From positions 5,270,001 to 5,334,000 of the forward strand of contig JAJGBQ010000001.1 of NCBI GenBank assembly GCA_022457065.1: a stretch of 64,000 nucleotides of DNA. The letters are read 5' to 3'. The position numbers were made by a program, and so were the translations under genes. A model generated the notes under the pieces. The model was not told the DNA's origin. It was given only the letters and a program-made list of their open reading frames with translations, and did not search any database. Numbering within the stretch: position 1 is the stretch's first letter; every line of letters begins with the position of its first letter. This document shows positions 11,867 to 23,213 of the stretch, in pieces. The stretch is from Curvularia sp. ZM96 (taxonomy: Eukaryota > Ascomycota > Dothideomycetes > Pleosporales > Pleosporaceae).

Positions 11867-14342
11867 CTATTTCTTCTTCGATTGGTGCACAATGTCGATG
11901 ATCTTCTCGACTATTGACGGGTCCGAGAGCTGTCCGACATGATTAGCCCGCATCATCCCACAGAGTACGCGTCTTCGTCACCACCAAGAAAAAATGGTTG
12001 GCACTTGTCCCACTTACCGTTGTGATGTCGCCCAGCTGGTCCTCCTCTCCCGCCAGGATCTTGCGCATGATGCGACGCATAATCTTGCCCGATCGCGTCT
12101 TGGGCAGGTCCGGCACGACAAAAATCGCCTTGGGTGCGGCAAACGGCCCAATCGACTTGCGCACCTGCATCACCAAGTCCTTCTTCACCTGTTCGCTCGT
12201 CTCGGCACCGTCCTTGAGCGCCACAAACGCATTGACCGCCTGTCCAGTGAGCTCGTCATGGATGCCCACTACGGCCGCCTCAGCCACTTGATCTGCGTAA
12301 TCGTCAGCCACCCGCATATTCCCCATTTAGTCCCCCTTCGGGCTTACGGTGCTCAATAAGCGCGGCCTCGATTTCCGCAGTAGACAGCCTGTGTCCCGAG
12401 ACGTTGACAACGTCGTCGACTCGGCCTCGGATCCAGTAGTACCCCTCATGGTCACGCCCCGCACCGTCTCCAGTGAACTGTCTATAGTTAGCAACCGTTT
12501 GGCCGTTTTTGATTATTTTTTTTTTTCATCTTCAAACTCACGTAGTAGCCCTTGTAAACGTCTAGGTATGTCTCCATGTACCGTCTGTGCGCTCCCCAGA
12601 CTGTGCGCGCCATGCTAGGCCATGGCTGCTTGAAGGCCAGTACGCCCTCAACGTCGTTGCCGTGGATCTCTTCACCAGAGACTGGGTCAATAATAGCAGG
12701 CTCAATGCCGAAGAAGGGAAGAGACGCTGATCCGGGCTTTGTGGGGGTAATACCGCCCAAGGGCGTAATGACGTGAGAGCCGGTCTCGGTTTGCCAGTAT
12801 GTCTGTCAAATCAGCATATCATCTCGCAAGCACACTGCAGGAAAACTCACGTCAACAACATGCGCCTCCTCCTTGCCAACCACCTCAAAATACCACTTCC
12901 AGACCTCGGCCGCGATTGGCTCACCGACGGATCCGAGCACTCTCAGCTTCTTCATGTCATGCTTGACATGCTCATCACCCGCGCGCTTGAGTAGCCGCAG
13001 CGCCGTGGGCGCAACGTAGAACTGGCTGACGTTGTGTTTGGCGACAATGTCCCAGTAGCGCGAGAAGTTGGGGTAAGCAGGCGTGCCTTCAAAAACAACA
13101 GTAGCTACACCGAGCAGCAGAGGGGCGTACACGACATATGTGTGACCCGTGATCCAGCCGACATCACCACCACAGAAGAAGACGTCGTTGTCATGAATAT
13201 CAAAGACATACTTTCCCGTCGCCGCAGCTCCGAGGAGGTAGCCACCGGTTGTGTGCATGACACCCTTGGGCTTGCCAGTGGAACCAGATGTGTAAAGCAG
13301 GAAGAGAGGGTCTTCTGAGTTCATTGGCTCTGGTGGGATGTAGTTGGGCCACTTCTCGACCTCTTCATGCCACCACCAGTCCCGGCCCTTTGTCCAGGGC
13401 ACCTCGGCGCCAGTGCGCTTGTAGACCAGGCAGTGGGTAATGCCCGAGCACTGCTTGAGCGCATCGTCGACAATCTTCTTGGTGCTGATGGTCTTGCCAC
13501 CACGCTTGCCCTCGTCCGTGGTAATGACAACCTTGCACTCGGCATCATTGATACGGTCACGCAGCGAGTCCGACGAGAAGCCTGCAAAGACGACTGAGTG
13601 GATGGCGCCAATGCGCGTGCATGCCAGGAAGGAAATGACGGCCTCGGGAATCATGGGTAGATAGAGAGCGACTGTGTCGCCCTTGCGCACGCCCATCTCC
13701 TTGAGTGTGTAGGCTAGCTTGGAGACCTGGCGGAGCAGCTCTCCGTATGTGATGATGCGGCCATCGCCCTCGTCGTCAGCCTCGTAGATGATGGCAGGCT
13801 TGTTGGGGTCCTTGAAGGCATGGCGGTCGACGCAATTGTAACTGGCATTGAGCCTGCCCTCGAGGAACCAAGCATTGTCACCGTTCTCGAAGCTGCCTGA
13901 GTGTACTGTCTGGAAATCGCGCTCCCACGTGAGCAGCTCGCGTGCTAGCTTGCCCCAGAAGCCCTTGGGGTTGGTGATGGACTCCTTGTACAGCTTCTGG
14001 TACTCTTCTAGGTTTTCAAGATGTGGTTTCGAGTGCGGGTGCTTGCTGTACCGCGGAAGAAGAAAAAGAGACAAGTCAGCTTGCTGGTCGTACAAAAATG
14101 GTCGCTTCCTTCATGGTAGCAATCGCGTGCCGGCCTAACGCTCGGCGCCGCGGGGTCACCCCGCCCAGCTGCGAGCTCGTCGAGCTTGCAACAACGCCGC
14201 CGCCGTCATTGTCTTGGTACATGATGCAACACCCAAGGAAACGCTGGACTCACTCAAAAAATGCCTTTGGGACGTGGAAGGTGTCGACCTCGTGGGCCTC
14301 TGCCACAACGGGCGCCGGCGGCTTGACGTCGCCTTCGGACAT
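11867..14342 (-). CDS. facA: Acetyl-CoA synthetase (AMP-forming)
   Basis: Six exons (14342-14254, 14045-12851, 12802-12542, 12477-12348, 12292-12018, 11929-11867) close in frame to 670 aa, the usual size for eukaryotic acetyl-CoA synthetase. The first intron is long (208 bp), the others 48-88 bp. Motifs: the adenylate loop YTSGSTGKPKGV, the acyl/AMP pocket GDVGWITGHTYV, VDTYWQTETGSH, FTGDGAGRDHEGYYWIRGR, VNVSGHRLSTAEIE, and the C-terminal PKTRSGKIMRR with the lysine that is acetylated in this family. The enzyme makes acetyl-CoA from acetate plus ATP; the fungal enzyme also accepts propionate. There is no C-terminal peroxisomal SKL, so it is probably cytosolic or nuclear. In Aspergillus, facA is induced by acetate through FacB. 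A TATA-like sequence lies about 155 bp upstream of the start. Confidence 0.95.
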
Positions 14343-16042
14343 GGTGTTTTTGCCGGCGTGTGTCGCCTTGGGGTGGGGTGAGAGTAGACGGGACGAGAGC
14401 TCGGCTTTGGCGCGCTGGAAATTCGGCGACGAGGAGCAGGGTCGAGGGGTTGGTTGTGCGCCGCGGGCGAGAGTGGAAACGGGTCTCTGGAATCGCAGAT
14501 ATATATGTCCGTCTCAGAGGCCGGGTAAAGGGGTCGGCGAATACTGCTTGACGTGCTGCAGGGGCCGCTCAATGGAAGGCAGCTGGATCTGCGCGAGGGC
14601 GAGCTTGCGGGCAAAGTGGAGCGGCGCGTTTCTATTTGAAGTCGAGGAAATATTGAGGATGGGCCGCGGGATGCGAGGAGGCCATGCAATGGGCAAAGGG
14701 CTATCCTTATGAAGCCACCGCTGCCCGCGGCGACGAGCGTGCTGCTGTGGCCCTTTGGTGTACCCCTCCCGTGCCACTCGCGCGGGGACATGGAATATGA
14801 CGAACCCTCTGCTGCTTGTCTTTGGCTGGGCCCACCCGCCTTTGGTGGGCTCCGCGAGCCAATGCGCTTCCCATCAGCCACGCGCTCCGTTGCTCCGGAT
14901 TATTAGTCGAGTCCGTCTGCGACTGCCCGCCAGGTCACTTTTCCTCGCTCTTGTCCATCCTGCGAATCCATTGTCATGTTTGTGCGTGGCTGCCAGAGGC
15001 TTTTCTTGTCTGCGGCCGTGTGGAATGCATATTCCTGCGACGTGTTGGCTGTGAATGCGGCGACGTCTCTCCAATGCCCGATATACGGGCCCTCCAAAGA
15101 AGTAGGGCAGCTCGGATAGACAACCGGTCCACTCACTCGCATGAGGGCTAGGCGATTAGCGTCCGAACAGGCCCAATTGGCCCGCCGCTTAGGTGCAGCC
15201 CTTCTGAATGGTACAAGCACTTTTGCCAGTGTTGGGAGCGTCATAAGACACTGCATAGCGCGGCCCCCAGTGACGCCGGCACAGTCTTGCAGAAGGCTCG
15301 TGATAATCAAGCAGCCCACCCGCTCTCTCCACAGGGTCCAGCTACACGTACCGTGCATACAAATGGGAGGCGGGTCGCATGTACCTCTCTGGAGGAATGA
15401 GGCTTAACCTTGCCATGGGACTAGCATCAGTCTCGCGCCAACCCGGACGCCAATTCGGGCGTGTGGAAAAGGAACTTGGCCTTGTGCATGTCCGAGGCAA
15501 ACGCACCGGCAATTCTCACTGCAGCCCTGATTCCGTGTGCGCTTATGCCACCCGTTCTCATTTGTGGACGTAGGCTGCAAATAGCATGGGCTGAAATATT
15601 GGATACTGCAGTTCGAGTGCGGCGTCGTGTGCGGTCTACGCTAAGCTTTCGCTGTGGCTGTGGGCAATCTATTTCGTCTCATGTCGGCAGACGTCTATCT
15701 GGCCTGTATTCTCCAGAGCGCACGGCAAGGGACTGTGTCAAAGTGTTCTGTTGTGGAATTGCCATGGGCAAAGCACACGACTCCAATGCCATCATCTTGG
15801 TACTCGCACCTCCGTCGTCATACTAGCTGGCTATCGGCCTTGGTCACTACCACACACAGCATTGGCTGACGTTAGCCAGGGTCTGGGCATGTATTGCGGA
15901 TAGCCAATGAAACACTGTCTCCTAGTACGGGGGGCCCCAAACGCGGAGCCCCGCAGAACAGTGGTAGCCAGAGACGTTTTGTCACGCAAGGGGCGAAGCA
16001 TCGACAGTGCGGCACAAGTGACATGGCATTGGCATGCTCAGC
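14343..16042. other. Promoter region of acetyl-CoA synthetase and further gene-free DNA
   Basis: 1.7 kb with no convincing gene. The left part is the GC-rich promoter and 5' UTR of the acetyl-CoA synthetase gene. Several long open frames cross it on both strands, but they have no motif and are of the arginine/serine/proline-rich kind expected in GC-rich non-coding DNA. The right part is the 3' flank of the membrane protein gene ending at 16043. Confidence 0.5.
14497..14508 (-). promoter_or_regulatory. TATA-like element upstream of acetyl-CoA synthetase
   Basis: On the minus strand this reads ACATATATATCT, about 155-165 bp upstream of the ATG at 14342. It is the only clear TATA-like run in an otherwise GC-rich promoter, and strongly regulated fungal acetate genes often have one. 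It is inferred from sequence only. Confidence 0.4.
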
Positions 16043-17526
16043 CTACATTCCTACAACCGCGCCTTCAACCACTATGGTATCCTGCTCTTCGCCATGTGCG
16101 ACTGTGCGCCTCACCAGCCCGGGACTAACCAATACGCCTCCCCTGCCAGCCCCTTCCCATTGAAACTCATATCTGTCCGGCTGTCCAAATAGCCATATAC
16201 TAATTTCCAATGCTTCCATGATGATAAACGTTAGATCCTCGTCTCTTTGCTGGTCACTAGACGTGGGATTCGCCCAAGGGAAAAACGACAGAGAAAAGTG
16301 CTCGGCTGCTTCACGTGCACTGGATTGAGCCATCCAAGACTGGCGAGACTCGCGTGTACCAGACGTAGTGGTGTAAAGGTACACGCTAACGCGTCTAAGC
16401 AAAGAAGCTGCCGCCACGACATTTGAATCTACGTATAGTATTAGTTGAAAATCATGAGCAGATGCGCGTGCCATGTCGACGTACCAGAGCTGCTATTTTG
16501 AATTCCTGCTTTTTCACGACTGAGTTCTTCAGGAAACAACGTGCCTGTATCCTCACTCTGCGTCTTCGAGCCCGTAATGCTCAGGACATACGCCACGAGC
16601 GCATGCTTGAGCGCTGTAGTCGGACTTGAGCACTCTCGCAGCAGCTCCGTCATGTCCACACCCCTGGCTCCAAAGCTGGCGATACCAGCTTCCATGCTTG
16701 GCGTGATACTGGCATGTACATCGCGGTAGTTTCGCTCAATATGCTCATGCATCTTCTCAAACAGAGCCGAGACCCTCTCACATACCTGGCCATCGTGGGC
16801 AGCCGGTGGTAAGAAACTGGCGACATCCGTATGTGTTGTGCTTTCCATAGCAGCCGCAACTGGCATCGCAGGCGGAGGAACCGATCGACGAGGTATCATA
16901 GGTGTCTGGGATACCTGTACATACGGACTATGCACATCGCCCAGACTACCCACGCTCTTTTGCACCATGTCCAGCTCGGGTGCTGAATCGCCATAGCTCC
17001 GGTACCCTGTCCCTCGAATGTCGCCCTCTGTCTGCTTGTTCCGGCGCTTGAAGAGGAGAAACGCAGCGACGAAGGCGAGCACTGCGCCGATAATCAGAGT
17101 CCCAATGGCGATACCTGCTACTGCTCCCGAGCTCAATCCGGACTTGTTCCCAGGCGCCTCTATAATCCCGACCGGCGCCAAACTGGAGTCTGTATCGGTC
17201 GCAGTTGGCGACGAAGTAGCCACCATTGTAGTCTTCACTATGCTGGAGGTAGTAGTAGTAGCTGTCCTAGTTGATGCGTTGGACCCTAATTCCCCTCCAC
17301 CAGACGTGTCAACCGTGTCAGTTGGTTCCTCTTGTTCCGTTGTTTGTGCAGTCCGCGAAAATACGTCGTGGGCATCCGGCACTGCGCCGTTCTCCTCCAC
17401 CACACCCAAAGGACACATTATCACTGTACCGTTATCATCGTAACACCACGTACGGGCTGTCTTCTGACCACGTGGACGCAGTCCAGAAGTATCAGCTATG
17501 CCTCTTGCGCTCAGAATCCGCGCCAT
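16043..17526 (-). CDS. Single-pass membrane protein with Ser/Thr-rich N-terminal region, function unknown
   Basis: Two exons (17526-16485, 16428-16043; 56-bp intron) give 475 aa. The N-terminal 130 residues are rich in Ser and Thr (TRTATTTTSSIVKTTMVATSS), as in O-mannosylated fungal surface proteins. One transmembrane helix follows (about 134-160, GAVAGIAIGTLIIGAVL) with a positive stop LFKRRNKQ. The cytosolic part has a Pro-rich linker and a folded C-terminal region (WLFGQPDRYEFQWEG, LVSPGLVRRTV). No cleavable signal peptide is visible at the chosen start, so either the helix is a signal anchor or a small 5' exon is missing. The architecture (extracellular S/T stalk, one helix, cytosolic domain) resembles fungal wall-stress sensors, but the WSC domain is absent. 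I do not recognise a named family. Confidence 0.75.
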
Positions 17527-18338
17527 GTTCTAACAAACACCTCCAGATTCGAGCGGGTAGAGCGAAAGTCAAGCAAGAGGAGAGCAAGAAAAAGGACCAG
17601 GAGTCCAGAACAGCAGCAGAGCTAGAAAAAAGCGAGAGAGAGAACGGGCACACACGCCAAACCCGGTGCGACTGCGGCGGCGGCGAGCTGAAGAATAAGA
17701 CCAACCTGAATCGTTTCCATCCAAGCGTAAATGAGGCATCCAGCTCAGCCTCACCTGCTGCGACCTCACGCAGCGGACACCGATGCATCCACTCGGGAGC
17801 CATCAAAAGTAGCTTACTGTCGCACTACGTTTCTTTCCCCGCTCATACTTTATAGTGCTGATGCTCCGCCGCCTTCCCCCCTGCTGCTGAAGTTTCTAGA
17901 TAGCGCACATGACATGCAGTTGTGGTGCTGATACGAACGCTGAACCCCAAAATACGTTGCTGTACGTTATCGATAGTTGCCCGCTAGGCTAGGGTGGGTG
18001 TGCCTTTTTTGGGGGAGAACGCCTTGTCGGCTCAATAAAGTATAGAACGGCGAATGGAGGCTGCGCAAAGAAACCGCGCCGCTGATGCCGCGCTGACACA
18101 TCCGCACTGTATGGCGTTGCTAGAGGGCTTGGTGGTTATGAACGGGTTTGTGCAGTATGTATGTATGTATGCAACTAACCCCGCAAACAAGCATGGTCAG
18201 CGGAGGATATATTGATTAAATGAAAAGAATAAAGTTACAAAGTATCCCCAAGCTGATTCTGGAAACAATTACGTTGTGGTTAACGAGCTCAAATGCAGTA
18301 TTACGTCTTGTGTCACTCCACAACTCTGGAAGCATTTC

Positions 18339-18384
<46 letters not shown>

Positions 18385-18964
18385 GAACCCGTCTCGTGAT
18401 AGATTCAAAGAAAAGTATCACATCCATGCCTTTCCATCCGGTCTTATGTTCTCCACTTAATCCTCTTGCATCTCCACTTGCGACTGCGGCCCTTTGTTCG
18501 CTAGGCAGACAAGGTGGGCAGACCAATGGGGGCCAGACCTACAAATAGCACCACGGCATGGTTGTTGCGGAACACTTAGCCTCCTCGCGTGTCTTTTGAA
18601 AGAAAAGCAGCCTGGGTTGAGAGTAGGTTGATGCCTCAGACTTTTTTTGTGTGTGGAAGTTTTTAGCCAATGTAAAGAGAGGTAGAGGAAGAGGTGAGAG
18701 TGCTGCTTTGATACTAGATAGATACGCAGATAGATAGATTGGCTTTTTCCTGGATAACAGAGAGAGTAACGAGATAGGATTTGGTGAGCGAATACAGTAT
18801 CTTTAACGTCACGAGACTGAGGACTGGCGACGAGACCGCAGCCATAGAAAATATATGAATACAGTTCTCACAGAAAGAAAACATGTAGCTGTTGCTAACT
18901 ACCAGATATGTCAAACCTCCATTGTCCAATAAATGACATGAATCATTTTCTAGCTTCTACACCA
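17527..18964. other. Intergenic with CT microsatellite
   Basis: About 1.4 kb between two minus-strand genes. It should hold the promoter of the membrane protein gene and the 3' flank of the DUF726 gene. Apart from the CT repeat at 18341-18380 and a short TATG run near 18158, I see nothing structured. Confidence 0.5.
18341..18380. repeat. (CT)20 microsatellite
   Basis: An uninterrupted run of 20 CT dinucleotides (GA on the other strand) in the intergenic region. It is a likely length polymorphism, and on the minus strand it forms a purine-only GA tract. Confidence 0.95.
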
Positions 18965-21124
18965 CTATGCATGCTTCCTATCTCCATCCTTACCATCCAC
19001 CGCATCCTGCTTCGCCGGCGTCCCCGACCACCCCTTCACAAAGCTCCCAATATCTATGTTCCTCGCCTTTTGTTGCATAACAGCCATCAGGCTTTCCTGC
19101 TGCTTCTCATCCGCCTTTGCCCTCAGCTCCTCCTCGTTCTCGCCACCCTCTCCCTTCTCCCCTTCATTCTTCCGTCGCTCTTCCTCAACCTTCTTATTCT
19201 CCTTTCGCAAATCTGCTTCCGCGCGCTCCACTTCCTCGATATCTACGTCCTCAAACCCGATCTTGCGGAGGATAGATCCCGTAATGAATCTGTACTGCAG
19301 ATGACCGTCTACAAGTTCCGAAACGTCGACGTTTTGGACACCGTGGACGCCGACGACGGGCTGGAGTCCGGCGACACCAAGTTGAATGGACGAGGTGCGG
19401 TACAAGAAACCGAGGATGTAGTCGTTCTTTGAGAAGACGTTCACGCAGCGTCCACTGACTACCGAGCGGATGCGGCGCCAGTCATCGGCGTCTGAAGGGC
19501 AAGGGGTACCTACAAGCACAACGTTCTCCACGAGTCCAAAAGCCTTGCGGTCGGCGAGCTTTTGCAGGCAAGTGAATATCAGGCGGGCGCCGAGAGAGTA
19601 GCCTACCAGGGTAACTGGCCTCTCGCCTTGAACTCTGTTGATAAGAGCGTCGGCGAGAACCTCGCCAGCTTTCTCAGATCGGTATTTGGCTACAGAAAAC
19701 GGGTTATCCAACATTGTGGCGATTTTGAGCAGCCCAAGAGGCCACATTGCAGCTGCCATTGCAGCGAAGACGGTTTGCTCGATGATCTTTTTCTTAGCAT
19801 AGCCCCATGCTGCACTCGTGACGAATGTCTCCAGACTGTGTCCGAGTTTGAGGAGTGCTTCGAGCTCCCATCGTAACGCAAAACCTTCTGTGCCCTTGCT
19901 TATGTACCGCCACGGCCGACTGACCTCCTCGGGCTCCCTTAGCCAACCGGAAACACCAATGGCGACCCGGAGACGTCGAGATTCGTTGTCGTGTTTCCTA
20001 GGATCCTGCGTGTGGTGGATTGGAATGAAACCAAAGTCTTCGACCTGTCGTGCGTATTCGTCCATGGCCTTTCCCGTCATCTTTGCTCCATATGCACCAA
20101 AAAGTCCACCCACAAGAACCGAAGACCCAGCAAGCGTACCGAGATAGCCTGCTGCTGCGGTAGCTCCAAGACCAACACCGCCCATTACACTTCCGACACC
20201 TGCTGCGAGAAGAGGAGCAGCGAGTCCACCTGTTACGCCGATAAGCGCAGCGCCGGCGACCCCCGCTAGCCCAACTTTCCATCTACGAGCCGTTTGGGAG
20301 GCCTCTGCTGCTTTCTTGGTCTCTTCATCAGCATTGAGTTGCTGGGACGCCGCCTCCAACAGGCCTTGAGCAACAGTCTCCTCATCCTTCTTCAGAACGT
20401 CCCTACCTAGTCCGAGAGAACTCGTGAGGTAGAGAATCAACACACGAGAGTGTGCCGAGTAGTGTTCCAGGCTCAACACGATAAGTAGCAGAGAGTGCAG
20501 AATAAGCGCGCGTTTGGTTTCTTCCAGCTGAGCAAGGGCAGTAGGAACAGGTGGATACAGGTCCTTGAACATCTTGTCCTCATCTTCTTCCTTGCCATCG
20601 AGCTTCTCAATACTCGTCATGCCAGTCTCCGACTTGTTAGCCATCTCTTTGACCTGCTTGCTCTCCACGTCCTGGGCTTGCTTTTTGGCCTTGTCTTTGG
20701 AGTTGATCACCTCGCCGACTCTGCTGACAACCTGGCCTCTCCAGTCGTCAAAATACCTCAACATCTCCCTCTTTAGCTCTTGCACTTCTGGCTTTGCTAG
20801 CTCTTCTCTGGCTTCCTGTTCACGCTTCTGTCTTTCCTTCTTGATCTTTTCTTCTTTCTCAACATCGACATCGTCGAGATTGGACGGCGCATCCCTCAAA
20901 GCTTCTTCCTCCGACTTTGCAGTCTTTGCGTCGAGTGGAAATTCCTCGGCGGTAAATGTATGGACCAGAGACTGTCGCATCGAAGCTGTGATAGTAGCTA
21001 TCAAAAAGGTCAACTCGGCGCACTGGTCCGCATCGAGCAGCGTTGTAAGAGATGTTTCATCCTTGTCTTCGGACTTCGAATGTCCTAACGAGGACAGCTT
21101 GGACGCCCAACCTGCCATTTTCAC
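18965..21124 (-). CDS. DUF726 alpha/beta-hydrolase (TMCO4/Mil1-like)
   Basis: A single uninterrupted frame of 719 aa; a second in-frame ATG two codons in gives 717 aa. A charged, coiled-coil-prone N-terminal part (about residues 80-180, EKEEKIKKERQKREQEAREE) precedes a Gly/Ala-rich hydrophobic stretch (about 285-345, likely two membrane passes). Then comes an alpha/beta-hydrolase fold with the nucleophile elbow GYSLGAR (Ser at about 510). This order matches DUF726 proteins: human TMCO4 and budding yeast YFL034W/Mil1, which has been linked to the AP-1 clathrin adaptor. The C-terminus returns to a highly charged Glu/Lys-rich coil. The substrate is unknown; lipid or protein acyl hydrolysis would fit the fold. 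Confidence 0.88.
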   Translation of the reverse strand: MKMAGWASKLSSLGHSKSEDKDETSLTTLLDADQCAELTFLIATITASMRQSLVHTFTAEEFPLDAKTAKSEEEALRDAPSNLDDVDVEKEEKIKKERQKREQEAREELAKPEVQELKREMLRYFDDWRGQVVSRVGEVINSKDKAKKQAQDVESKQVKEMANKSETGMTSIEKLDGKEEDEDKMFKDLYPPVPTALAQLEETKRALILHSLLLIVLSLEHYSAHSRVLILYLTSSLGLGRDVLKKDEETVAQGLLEAASQQLNADEETKKAAEASQTARRWKVGLAGVAGAALIGVTGGLAAPLLAAGVGSVMGGVGLGATAAAGYLGTLAGSSVLVGGLFGAYGAKMTGKAMDEYARQVEDFGFIPIHHTQDPRKHDNESRRLRVAIGVSGWLREPEEVSRPWRYISKGTEGFALRWELEALLKLGHSLETFVTSAAWGYAKKKIIEQTVFAAMAAAMWPLGLLKIATMLDNPFSVAKYRSEKAGEVLADALINRVQGERPVTLVGYSLGARLIFTCLQKLADRKAFGLVENVVLVGTPCPSDADDWRRIRSVVSGRCVNVFSKNDYILGFLYRTSSIQLGVAGLQPVVGVHGVQNVDVSELVDGHLQYRFITGSILRKIGFEDVDIEEVERAEADLRKENKKVEEERRKNEGEKGEGGENEEELRAKADEKQQESLMAVMQQKARNIDIGSFVKGWSGTPAKQDAVDGKDGDRKHA

Positions 21125-21669
21125 AGACCTGTACCAATTCTCAAGTCGGTGAGATCTGGTGGTGTAGGATCTACATTACGGCTGGTGGGGGTGCCAGGTA
21201 CCAGTACTGTTTTAGGTATGACGTCAAGCAGGGGGTGGGGCGGTATCCAAATACATCACCAGTGTCATGCAAAGGTAACCACTCTGTGACTGTATAGCTC
21301 CACCAAAATACCATGTTTCTGAGTAATTTCACTTCTAATAAGATGGAATCTCTAAGTGTCCGCTCCAACGCTAAACCACACCTCGATACACCAACGCGAG
21401 CACGGTTCTTCGAAGCTATTGATCGCCGCGGTACCGCAATCAAGTTTCTCAAGACACGGCTCGCCGTACTCTACGCGATAGAAAAGGTGCTATGTACCGC
21501 GTTCCAAATGCTCAAGCTATCGCGATGTCTCCTCATCCCAGCGCGTGCGCGTCGTAGCTTGTCAAGCAATAACCATCTGCCATTCTAGTACTTATACATC
21601 ACTCACCAAAATTGACTTGTCCTTTGTATGCGATTAAATATGACTGGATATATTCCTTACGCTACGACA
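21125..21669. other. Intergenic between two minus-strand genes
   Basis: 545 bp holding the promoter of the DUF726 gene and the 3' flank of the peroxin gene. Open frames on both strands overlap each other and carry no motif. I see no RNA gene or repeat. Confidence 0.5.
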
Positions 21670-22933
21670 TTACGACCCAACTCTCCCTGTCGGTATGGGC
21701 GATGCATTCATCCCACCGGTAGGAAAGTTTCGGGCACTCAGAAAGACACCCTTGACAGCCCTGATATCGCTCTTCAAAACCTCAATCTGGTCATTCTTGG
21801 AGTCCTGGCTGCTTCCCGACCACCCAAAACTCGAGCCATACCGGCCCATGCTGGGGTAGTATTGGTTCTGATAGTCCATCTCGTGCAGGTATGTGGTTAG
21901 GTCCGATACCTTTGTCCGTAACCTGTCCCGCGATGTACCCTGGCTCGAGCGGTTGGCCTCAAGTTCCTGAAGATGGGATTTGATGATCTTTAGGCGGTTT
22001 TCCTGCGCAGTTACAGTTGGGTGTGGATCTGTAGAGGTGGATGGTCGGCGGGAGAGGTTGGGTGTGGTTTGTGTACCATAGTCACGATGGTATAGCTCAG
22101 TAGGGTCTGAATCGGCTTCAGACACGTCATCTCTACCGTCCTCTATAGGCTTTACTCTGCTTGCGGGATCGACGGATACTGCCTTGCGTAGTCGTTCATT
22201 CAACTCTTTCAATTGGCCTTGGGTGTGCGAGGCGAAATCACGCCGTGACTCTGCGAGGCTATGTGTCATTGGCGCAATGATGTACTTTGAAAGTCCGTAT
22301 ATGCTTGCCATGAAACCTCCGGTTATGTATGCTGTATTTACAAGGCGCTCAGTGGTAATAAGAGGCGGTGGCTTCTCCGTATTTGCAAGGAATTCTGGGT
22401 ATGTGACGATCGGAGGTATCTCGCGCGGCTGAGGTGGGACTTGAGGTACATCCGCTGGTTTAGAAGGTGACTGGACATATCAGCATCGTCTGTTGGCGGC
22501 GTTCAGAGGTAGAGTCGGTACTCACCGTCGCCCATACCCGCTCTCCGACGTCCGCAACCTCCGCTGGCCTTCTCTCTTGCGCCTCTTCACCCAGCAATCG
22601 CTCGATATCCTCAGCACTGACTCCCTTTGACTCTAAGAATGCCGCCTTCTTCTCCCGGGGCTCATCGCGAATTGCAGGGTCCTCGAGAAAGCGTGATGCC
22701 TGTTCTAACAGGCTATCATTTTCAGACGAGTGCTCGTATTCGGCCTCTGCCTGTGCAACATCGTCTTCTGTTGGAGTGGGCGCTTCTACGGGTGGTTGTT
22801 GTTGTTCTTGTTGCTGCGGTTGCGTGTTTGTCTCTTCCTCGCTCGGCTTGTGAGAGGATGTTGTGTCATCGGCGGAAGCAGACGCGGAAGCGGAGGCGCG
22901 CTGCCATTCCGGTATGGCAGGCTTTCCTGACAT
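21670..22933 (-). CDS. Pex14 N-domain peroxin (Pex14 or Pex14/17 type)
   Basis: Two exons (22933-22526, 22470-21670; 55-bp intron) give 402 aa. After a Gln/Pro-rich start comes a segment at about residues 74-118 (SLLEQASRFLEDPAI...REKKAAFLESKGVSAEDIERLLG) that has the shape of the Pex14 N-terminal domain, the helical fold that binds the PTS1 receptor Pex5 and Pex19. A Pro-rich linker, one hydrophobic segment (about 170-190, TAYITGGFMASIYGLSKYI) and a coiled coil (SHTQGQLKELNERLRKAV) follow. The N-domain sits about 70 residues in, not at the very start as in canonical Pex14, so this may be the second Pex14-like peroxin of filamentous fungi (Pex14/17, called Pex33 in Neurospora). The start is the ATG of MSGKPAIPEW; an upstream in-frame ATG would add 46 basic residues. 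It lies beside the methylisocitrate lyase gene. Confidence 0.68.
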
Positions 22934-23213
22934 AGTCGCTAGACGGCGACGAGATGCTTGATGAGCGTGTGTATGCGCGGAGAGATGTCTGCGGCGCGAA
23001 ATGTATGTCGGCGCGTCGTCACGGGCGATGGCGATGATGGGTGCTCGGGAAAGATGGCTGGACCGAGGCAAGAACCCCAGATTCGGCCTATCCGCTTTAG
23101 TTCAACAACACCACTCTTTCGATAGGACTTGATAGCGACTTGCTGGTCTCTTGTATCAACTTTTGTTTATTTTTATTTTTTGCTGCACTACTCAATGCAT
23201 GCAGTTTCTATTC

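Noticed and set aside
14156..14881. 241-codon minus-strand frame over the acetyl-CoA synthetase promoter
   Set aside because: It overlaps the first exon and first intron of acetyl-CoA synthetase in another frame and is Ser/Arg/Pro-rich low-complexity sequence.
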